This document shows positions 1-3,808 of a stretch of DNA of 5,525 nucleotides, in pieces. The translations under genes were made by a program, and so were the position numbers. This DNA comes from Flavobacteriaceae bacterium (GTDB lineage Bacteria > Bacteroidota > Bacteroidia > Flavobacteriales > Flavobacteriaceae). The stretch's first letter is position 1; each line of letters starts with the position of its first letter. The stretch spans positions 1-5,525 of the forward strand of contig JABAYZ010000052.1 in the NCBI GenBank assembly GCA_018608735.1, written 5' to 3'. Under the pieces are notes generated by a model. It ran no database searches. It had not been told where the DNA came from and saw nothing but the letters and a program-made list of their open reading frames with translations.

Positions 1-52
1 ATCTGTAGCGACCGTCAATAGGAGAAATAGCATTTAGCATGGATATAGACAT
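1..52 (-). CDS. purB: Adenylosuccinate lyase, N-terminal fragment (runs off left edge)
   Basis: Only the first 17 codons are present, read from an ATG at 52-50 on the minus strand: MSISMLNAISPIDGRYR. The stretch LNAISPIDGRYR is the highly conserved N-terminus of PurB. PurB is the cytosolic homotetrameric lyase that acts twice in purine synthesis, cleaving SAICAR to AICAR and adenylosuccinate to AMP with release of fumarate. A second in-frame ATG (40-38) lies four codons later. The first is preferred because family members usually have a few residues before the LNA motif, and because it sits a sensible distance below a -7 box at 83-76. There is no Shine-Dalgarno sequence, only an A/T-rich leader. 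The gene is divergent from the glycosyltransferase. The identification rests on this short but distinctive motif; the catalytic parts are outside the window. Confidence 0.88.
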   Translation of the reverse strand, partial: MSISMLNAISPIDGRYR

Positions 53-75
53 AATTTTTTATTTTTTTCAAGCTA

Positions 76-83
76 CAAATATA
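76..83 (-). promoter_or_regulatory. Putative purB -7 promoter box
   Basis: On the minus strand this reads TATATTTG, an exact match to the TAnnTTTG -7 consensus of the Bacteroidota housekeeping sigma factor. It lies about 24 nt upstream of the purB ATG, implying a short leader of roughly 15-20 nt. No TTG -33 element is visible at the usual 17-23 bp spacing (one TTG lies too close), so the promoter is only half supported. Confidence 0.45.
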
Positions 84-206
84 GGGTTTTTCAATCGAAG
101 TATTTGTACTTGTTTTTAAGTATTTATTCCATTTTATGTCAAAATTTAGTCACAGAATTATAGACTATTTAAACTTAATTTCAATAACTTTATGCCTAGA
201 ATAACC

Positions 207-362
207 CGTTGCGCATTTTGAATCTAAAAACACCATTTAACGTCAGTTCGAGTGATTTTGAGGTACGAAAAATTGTATCGAGAACTAAATTTTTGTTTTC
301 AATTCAAATTTTTCAATCGTAAAATCCACTCGAATTGACGAATTTCATCAAAATGCACAACG
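207..362. repeat. ~156-nt nested imperfect inverted repeat in the purB/glycosyltransferase divergent region
   Basis: Three successive pairs of arms are nested. The outer arms are 207-221 with 348-362 (15 bp, one mismatch). The middle arms are 241-259 with 321-340 (one mismatch and one bulged base). The inner arms are 267-285 with 295-314 (mostly paired, one bulge), closing on a 9-nt loop at 286-294. The whole element can fold into one long hairpin in either strand. It contains no ORF of note. Its organisation resembles a MITE-like or flavobacterial intergenic repeat. I have an unverified impression that similar sequence recurs in flavobacterial genomes. It is too long and lacks the T tract expected of a simple terminator, and no clear target-site duplication flanks it. 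It fills most of the 349-nt gap between the two divergent genes; the rest (53-206 and 363-401) is AT-rich with no other recognisable feature besides the purB -7 box. Confidence 0.75.
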
Positions 363-401
363 CGTCTTAATAATATTAGATGTCAATTAATTTTTAACCC
401 T

Positions 402-1637
402 ATGCAGTCCACTTTACTTGTCATTGGCTTTGTGTATCCTGAACCCAATTCTTCAGCGGCTGGCACACGAATGCTTCAACTTATAGCGGCGTTTCAAGAG
501 CAAGGGTATGCCCTTACATTTGCCACGACTTGCAAATCATCTGACCATGCATTTGATTTAAGATCGATAGGGGTAAACGTCGTTGAAATTCAACTCAACC
601 ATTCTAGTTTTGATGTGTTTATAAAAGCATTAAACCCCGCTATTGTCCTCTTTGATCGGTTCATGACCGAAGAACAATTTGGATGGCGTGTTGCCGAACA
701 CTGCCCTGAAGCACTAAGAATTTTAGACACCGAAGATTTGCATTCTCTTAGAAAAGCGCGTCAAAAGGCATTTACTACAAATCAATCCCTCGAGTATGTC
801 CTTTTTACAAGTGATATTGCCAAACGCGAGCTGGCCAGTATCTATAGAAGCGACCTGTCCTTGATCATTTCTGAAACGGAGTATGATTTGCTTACAGACC
901 GTTTCAAAATAGACCCCTCGCTTTTGTGTTACCTCCCGTTTATGATCGATTCAACCGATTGTCAGCCTCGAGTGGATTGTAAGTCGTATGCCGAGCGTCG
1001 TGATTTTGTGTCCATAGGGAACTTTTTACACCCTCCAAATCTTGATGTAGTGCGGTATTTGAAAAAAGATATTTGGCCACACATCCGAAAAGCACTTCCG
1101 GAGACCAAACTTCATATTTATGGGGCTTATGACACTCCAATCATTAAAGAAATGCACAATGAACAAGATGGTTTTTTGGTACATGGATTTGTTGACGATG
1201 CTTTTGAGGTTTTAAACTCCGCTAGAGTATTATTAGCACCTCTTCGATTTGGAGCAGGTCTAAAAGGCAAGCTCATTCAGGCCATGCAAACGGGAACGCC
1301 TTGTGCGATGTCGTCTGTGGCTGCCGAAGGCATGTTTGGAGCCTTAGCCCCTAATGGTATTGTAGAAGATACGGCGGAGGTGTTTGTAGCACGTACCCTT
1401 GCTTTGTATTCCGATGCTGCTGAATGGAAAAAATTTCAAGAACAGGGGTTTTCCATTCTAAAAAATCGATTTGAAAAAACTCAACATTTAGCTGTTTTTC
1501 AAGACCGAATAAAGACTCTTTTAGCGCGTCTCGAAACCCACCGTGCTCAAAATTTCATTGGACAGATGCTCAGCCACCACCAAATGCAAAGTACAAAGTA
1601 TATGGCGCACTGGATTGAGGCTAAGAATAATTCTTGA
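402..1637 (+). CDS. GT-B fold glycosyltransferase (GT4-like, Glyco_trans_1_4 type)
   Basis: This 411-residue protein is predicted to transfer a sugar from a nucleotide donor, probably in the cytoplasm during surface polysaccharide or glycoconjugate synthesis; donor and acceptor cannot be read from sequence. The N-terminal Rossmann half starts with a beta strand and a glycine/serine loop (LLVIGFVYPEPNSSAAGTRM, 5-24). A LDTEDLHSLRKAR stretch (108-120) is typical of this subgroup. The C-terminal donor-binding half begins near FVSIGNFLHPPN (202-213), continues with LHIYGAY (237-243), and carries the signature APLRFGAGLKGKLIQAM then GTP (279-300). The acidic residue usual just before AM in classical GT4 enzymes is Gln here (LIQAM), and the upstream acidic residue of the EX7E motif is replaced by the GAGLKGK form. 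There is no signal peptide or membrane segment, and length is normal. The ATG at 402 is the only reasonable start; no Shine-Dalgarno sequence is visible, as is usual in Bacteroidota. It is transcribed alone, divergent from purB. Confidence 0.88.
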   Translation: MQSTLLVIGFVYPEPNSSAAGTRMLQLIAAFQEQGYALTFATTCKSSDHAFDLRSIGVNVVEIQLNHSSFDVFIKALNPAIVLFDRFMTEEQFGWRVAEHCPEALRILDTEDLHSLRKARQKAFTTNQSLEYVLFTSDIAKRELASIYRSDLSLIISETEYDLLTDRFKIDPSLLCYLPFMIDSTDCQPRVDCKSYAERRDFVSIGNFLHPPNLDVVRYLKKDIWPHIRKALPETKLHIYGAYDTPIIKEMHNEQDGFLVHGFVDDAFEVLNSARVLLAPLRFGAGLKGKLIQAMQTGTPCAMSSVAAEGMFGALAPNGIVEDTAEVFVARTLALYSDAAEWKKFQEQGFSILKNRFEKTQHLAVFQDRIKTLLARLETHRAQNFIGQMLSHHQMQSTKYMAHWIEAKNNS

Positions 1638-1659
1638 GGCGTTAGCCCGGCAACCTCAA
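1634..1659 (+). terminator. Weak hairpin at the 3' end of the glycosyltransferase gene
   Basis: TTGAG (1634-1638) pairs with CTCAA (1655-1659) and GTT (1641-1643) with AAC (1652-1654), leaving a small bulge and an 8-nt GC-rich loop. It overlaps the stop codon and is followed only by a short CTTTT run at 1665-1669. It may be a weak terminator or a processing structure; pairing is modest. Confidence 0.25.
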
Positions 1660-1660
1660 T

Positions 1661-1701
1661 GGCTCTTTTACGCTAAGCTGACTCTAATAAGGGAATGTGT
1701 T
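1661..1701. repeat. 41-bp direct repeat, copy 1 (left edge of TA island)
   Basis: The 41 bases from GGCTCTTTTACG to GGGAATGTGTT recur at 2892-2932 in the same orientation with a single A/G difference. Weak similarity extends about 10 bases upstream. An ACTATATA octamer follows in both copies (1729-1736 and 2933-2940), as if copy 2 lacked 27 bp relative to copy 1. The two copies bracket about 1.19 kb that carries the toxin-antitoxin genes and the REP pair. No tRNA or known attachment sequence is recognisable within the repeat. Confidence 0.85.
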
Positions 1702-1760
1702 GGTAAACAGTTGGTTGGTTAAAGGAAAACTATATAAATTTATTAGAGTATCATTTTTTT
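1681..1760 (+). terminator. Long-range inverted repeat followed by a T tract
   Basis: ACTCTAATAA (1681-1690) is perfectly complementary to TTATTAGAGT (1740-1749), and two further G-T pairs can extend the stem. A run of eight Ts begins at 1754. The 49-nt spacing is long for an intrinsic terminator, so this could instead be the inverted ends of a small decayed element. The left arm lies inside direct-repeat copy 1; copy 2 has no matching right arm. Confidence 0.3.
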
Positions 1761-1850
1761 TCTTAAATTAGTAGAACTTAATATAAGCTTAACCTAAAAT
1801 GCTCCAAAACAATTTAGAAGCCAATCAAGTAAAAATAGGAGAAGCTCTCT

Positions 1851-1883
1851 CTCCATCACCATTGAATCCTGTGGTTGATGGAG
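1851..1883 (+). repeat. Short hairpin within the decayed frame
   Basis: CTCCATCACCA (1851-1861) pairs with TGGTTGATGGAG (1872-1883) as 11 base pairs with one bulged T, across a 10-nt loop. No T tract follows, so a terminator role is unlikely. It lies directly upstream of the first REP-like hairpin. Confidence 0.4.
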
Positions 1884-1893
1884 CTTATTTGGT

Positions 1894-1917
1894 ACGAGCA
1901 GGATGCTCGCGCCAGCG
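1894..1917 (+). repeat. REP-like element, left member of an inverted pair
   Basis: This 24-bp GC-rich unit in otherwise AT-rich DNA contains a compact hairpin CGAGCA-GGA-TGCTCG (1895-1909) followed by a CGCCAGCG tail. Its reverse complement matches 2066-2089 at 22 of 24 positions, both differences being transitions. A short imperfect palindrome plus a conserved flank in inverted pairs is the architecture of REP elements mobilised by TnpA(REP)/RAYT transposases. That the transposase exists elsewhere in this genome is inference. Confidence 0.65.
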
Positions 1918-2002
1918 GGGGATGTAGGTGTTCAGTTCTTTTTGGGAGGTTCTTTAGATGTTAATATACAGAGTTCATATCAATGGAAATTTTAAATAAA
2001 TT

Positions 2003-2071
2003 ATGAAATTTGTTTTTATTATAATTGCTTTTGCTATAATTGGATTATTAATCTATTTGATTATTCGCTAG
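2003..2071 (+). CDS. Possible 22-residue hydrophobic micro-peptide (uncertain)
   Basis: The frame ATG 2003 to TAG 2069-2071 encodes a peptide starting MKFVFIIIAFAIIGLLIYLI and ending IR. It has one Lys near the start, one uninterrupted membrane-length hydrophobic stretch, and a terminal Arg. It begins eight bases after the stop of the decayed frame, and its stop codon lies inside the second REP-like element. Such peptides can be membrane-active, but AT-rich DNA readily produces Ile/Phe/Leu runs by chance. No ribosome binding site or promoter is visible. This is reported as a possibility only. Confidence 0.18.
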   Translation: MKFVFIIIAFAIIGLLIYLIIR

Positions 2072-2089
2072 CGCGAGCATCTTGCTCGT
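2066..2089 (-). repeat. REP-like element, right member of an inverted pair
   Basis: This unit holds the hairpin CGAGCA-TCT-TGCTCG (2074-2088) preceded by CGCTAGCG. It is the inverted counterpart of the 1894-1917 unit, 148 bp away, so together 1894-2089 has the form of a BIME. In RNA the two units could pair with each other in place of forming their own small hairpins. Confidence 0.65.
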
Positions 2090-2265
2090 GACACTAAAAG
2101 CAAAAAAAGGGTAAAGAGAGTAAAAAAAAGGAACAAAATACAATCAGTATTGAAATATGAATTTAAATGAGAATAGAGGTAGAAAATTTGATGGCTCAAA
2201 GTCGGAAAATTGAAGATTCGACGAAGTCAAACTTTTCGAAGCTGGTAAAACAGCTTGTAATTATG
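2090..2265. other. Non-coding stretch upstream of the TA module
   Basis: The first half (about 2096-2140) is a purine-rich A/G tract on the plus strand with many A runs. Further on there is a 6-bp hairpin AAGCTG-GTAAAA-CAGCTT (2239-2256), and two small TTCG-centred palindromes lie near 2217-2240. These sit just upstream of the putative TA promoter, so one of them could be an operator for autoregulation. That role is inference. No convincing gene is seen here. Confidence 0.3.
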
Positions 2266-2273
2266 TATATTTG
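2266..2273 (+). promoter_or_regulatory. Putative -7 box of the toxin-antitoxin operon
   Basis: TATATTTG matches the Bacteroidota TAnnTTTG -7 consensus exactly. Transcription would begin near 2279-2281, about 17 nt before the ATG at 2297. This favours ATG 2297 over the in-frame GTG at 2279 as the antitoxin start. No TTG -33 box stands at ideal spacing. The 6-bp hairpin at 2239-2256 lies where an autoregulatory antitoxin might bind. Confidence 0.45.
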
Positions 2274-2296
2274 TTTATGTGGTAACCAATAATATT

Positions 2297-2542
2297 ATGA
2301 AAACAGTTGAATTAAGAAATAAGTGGAAAGAGGCTATCGGTAAAGTTGATGAACGTTTTTTACGTATGGTTGATGCTTTACATGAATCTTACATAAATGA
2401 AAAAGATTGTTACGATACTTTACCAGATGTTGCAAAAAAACTAATTGAGAAAGGGTTAGATGATATTGAAAAAGGCAAAGTTCATTCTCATAACGAAGTG
2501 ATGTCAGAGTTTAGAAATAAATATAATATCGCTTCTATTTAA
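2297..2542 (+). CDS. Antitoxin of a RelE/ParE-type module
   Basis: This 81-residue protein (MKTVELRNKWKEAIGKVDER at the N-terminus) is predicted to bind and neutralise the toxin encoded immediately downstream, and probably to repress their shared promoter. It is highly charged and mostly helical in appearance. It has a LRNKW...VDERFLRMVDALHESY segment (5-32 region) and a C-terminal segment DIEKGKVHSHNEVMSEFRNK (about 57-76), which resembles the toxin-facing tails of Bacteroidota addiction-module proteins. I do not recognise a classic RHH, AbrB or HTH DNA-binding motif, so the repressor role is an inference. The start was placed at ATG 2297. A GTG at 2279 would add six residues (MVTNNI) but lies at the predicted transcription start. 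The stop codon is two bases before the toxin ATG, indicating translational coupling. Composition is more AT-rich than the glycosyltransferase, consistent with acquired DNA. Confidence 0.78.
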   Translation: MKTVELRNKWKEAIGKVDERFLRMVDALHESYINEKDCYDTLPDVAKKLIEKGLDDIEKGKVHSHNEVMSEFRNKYNIASI

Positions 2543-2544
2543 AG

Positions 2545-2850
2545 ATGAAAATTGAATGGTCCGAAACCGCAAAGTTGACTTATGCAGAAGAATTAGAATT
2601 TATTGATCTAAAATGGGGTAATAACGAAGTCAAAAAATTTATGATGCTTTCTGATAATTTTCTAAACACTTTAAGTACTGGAGCTTTTGAAGGAAAATTA
2701 GTAAGAAAAGGAACGTTAACAATGTCTGTCATTTCAAAACAAACTTCTGTTTTTTATAAAGTAGATAAAACCAATGATAAAATTATACTAGTATCGTTTT
2801 GGAATAATAAACGAGATCCAAAGAAATTGGAAAAACTTTTAAGGTCATAA
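2545..2850 (+). CDS. RelE/ParE superfamily toxin
   Basis: This 101-residue basic protein begins MKIEWSETAKLTYAEELEFI, the usual RelE/ParE opening of a beta strand followed by two helices. The central basic strand region KLVRKGTLTMSVISKQTSVF (51-70) and YKVDKTNDKIILVSFWNNKRDPKKL (72-96) match the C-terminal beta sheet of the fold, with the typical hydrophobic I-x-L-x-x-F-W-(D/N)-x-R-x-x-P pattern. Members either cleave mRNA on the ribosome (RelE) or poison gyrase (ParE); sequence alone does not decide which. RelE-type catalytic residues cannot be assigned with confidence, though basic residues and a Tyr (Y72) are present. The gene follows the antitoxin by two bases and is convergent with the CarboxypepD gene. 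Length is normal and the frame is intact, so the toxin is probably functional. Confidence 0.85.
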   Translation: MKIEWSETAKLTYAEELEFIDLKWGNNEVKKFMMLSDNFLNTLSTGAFEGKLVRKGTLTMSVISKQTSVFYKVDKTNDKIILVSFWNNKRDPKKLEKLLRS

Positions 2851-2891
2851 AAGTTATCTATTAAATAAATTAAAAGCACTACAATCTTTAA

Positions 2892-2932
2892 GGCTCTTTT
2901 ACGCTAAGCTGACTCTAATAAGGGAGTGTGTT
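2892..2932. repeat. 41-bp direct repeat, copy 2 (right edge of TA island)
   Basis: This is 40/41 identical to 1661-1701 in the same orientation (G instead of A at 2926). It lies 41 bp after the toxin stop and 13 bp before the 3' end of the minus-strand CarboxypepD gene. Together with copy 1 it delimits the island. The remaining bases of 2851-2945 are AT-rich with no visible terminator for either convergent gene. Confidence 0.85.
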
Positions 2933-2945
2933 ACTATATAGGGAG

Positions 2946-3719
2946 TTACTTTCTTCTGTTCCGACTTAAAATTTTATATTCTTCATAACATTCGCTAATA
3001 GCATCTAAGATTTGCAAATCATTAGCGGTACGTATAAAATCTGGGGAGTAGTTACATTCACTGATCAGAAGGTCTAAATCAATTTTATCAACTTGAAGTA
3101 AAGCAATTAGCATTTCTCTATCAAAACGAGAGGCGAGTAAGTTTCTAATCTCATCTTGCTTTTTCATTTCGCGGAGTTTCCGCATTTCACGAGGTTTTTT
3201 ACCAAAAATGTTATGTAAAAAATCGGCAGGATTAAAGATAGCGCCCAAAACCTTAGTCACCATACTTTTTGATTTCGAACCAGATTCATACCCACTATTA
3301 AGACCAGAAATACTGTAACGCACATTCCGTTGAATGGGGACTTGTTTTATATCGATTTCAAGATAACCAGTAAGTTTAAGTTTGTTCACATTAACTTCTT
3401 CAAGAGCCAAGGCTAACTCTGTAAGCTCAATGGTTGTTGACGTCCCATATTTTACCCAGTCGTTACTCACTTTCACTTTGATGGATTTATAACCCAAATA
3501 GGAGAGGTGTAAGGTGTCATTGGCTTTGGCACGAATTTCAAACTCACCATCGGAGTTTGTAGTGGTGCCTATGACCTGATTTAAGTTAACAATATTCACA
3601 CTCTCCATTGCTGCTAAGGTTTCCGAACTTACAATTTTACCTTTAACAGTGTTGTAAATTTGAGCCGTTCCAAGAAAGGGAACTCCTAGGAGTAATAAAA
3701 GTGTGAAATATAGTTTCAT
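2946..3719 (-). CDS. Secreted protein with CarboxypepD_reg-like domain
   Basis: The start is set at ATG 3719-3717, giving 257 residues that open with a clean signal peptide, MKLYFTLLLLLGVPFLGTAQ, likely cleaved after the AQ. A longer in-frame start at 3752 would put eleven extra residues ahead of the signal and is less likely. Residues about 25-85 form a CarboxypepD_reg-like beta-sandwich (PF13715 type): VKGKIVSSETLAAMESVNIV, then a TTNSDGEFEI turn and DTLHLSYLGYKS. In Bacteroidota this domain is common in surface and TonB-linked proteins. Here there is no TonB plug or barrel, so it is not a SusC-type receptor. The C-terminal half is mixed helical with a very basic stretch (GKKPREMRKLREMKKQ, about 165-182) and has no recognised domain. 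It is probably periplasmic or outer-membrane associated; function unknown. It lies 89 bp downstream of the helicase on the same strand and could be co-transcribed, though the gap allows its own promoter. Confidence 0.8.
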   Translation of the reverse strand: MKLYFTLLLLLGVPFLGTAQIYNTVKGKIVSSETLAAMESVNIVNLNQVIGTTTNSDGEFEIRAKANDTLHLSYLGYKSIKVKVSNDWVKYGTSTTIELTELALALEEVNVNKLKLTGYLEIDIKQVPIQRNVRYSISGLNSGYESGSKSKSMVTKVLGAIFNPADFLHNIFGKKPREMRKLREMKKQDEIRNLLASRFDREMLIALLQVDKIDLDLLISECNYSPDFIRTANDLQILDAISECYEEYKILSRNRRK

Positions 3720-3808
3720 TCTTGCGATTAAGGATATAAAAGTAGTAAACAAAAGCTACACTAATATTATCAATCTAAACTTTGACTAAAAATTAACACA
3801 ATGGTTTA

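Larger units (their letters stand above)
1799..1995 (+). pseudogene. Decayed reading frame with outer-membrane-like C-terminus, interrupted by a REP element
   Basis: From an ATG at 1799 a 42-codon frame ends at TAG 1925-1927. Its first 31 residues (beginning MLQNNLEANQVKIGEALSPS) look protein-like, then the frame runs into the REP-like hairpin at 1894-1917. Just past the hairpin, in another frame, 1921-1995 reads DVGVQFFLGGSLDVNIQSSY followed by QWKF and a stop, an alternating beta-strand pattern ending in Phe as outer-membrane barrel proteins do. Removing 26 bp (1892-1917) would join the two parts in one frame of about 56 codons. I infer that a longer gene, or just its 3' end, was broken by REP insertion. 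I cannot name the family, and chance reading frames are not excluded. There is no convincing 5' part upstream, where a stop lies at 1790-1792. Confidence 0.3.

Noticed and set aside
940..1140. 66-codon minus-strand frame inside the glycosyltransferase
   Set aside because: Antisense to conserved GT-B sequence, no recognisable motif or start context.
1639..1678. Integron attC-like site: GCGTTAGC (1639-1646) can pair with GCTAAGC (1672-1678) with one bulged base
   Set aside because: The GTT core is not followed by the RRRY pattern, the second pair of core boxes is absent, repeat copy 2 lacks the GCGTTAGC arm, and there is no integrase.
2158..2217. Short frame starting MNLNENRGRKFDG upstream of the TA module
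   Set aside because: Only about 18 codons, no recognisable features, and it sits in AT-rich leader DNA.
2279..2281. GTG at 2279 as antitoxin start
   Set aside because: It coincides with the expected transcription start of the TATATTTG promoter, adds six residues of no family character, and an ATG follows at 2297.
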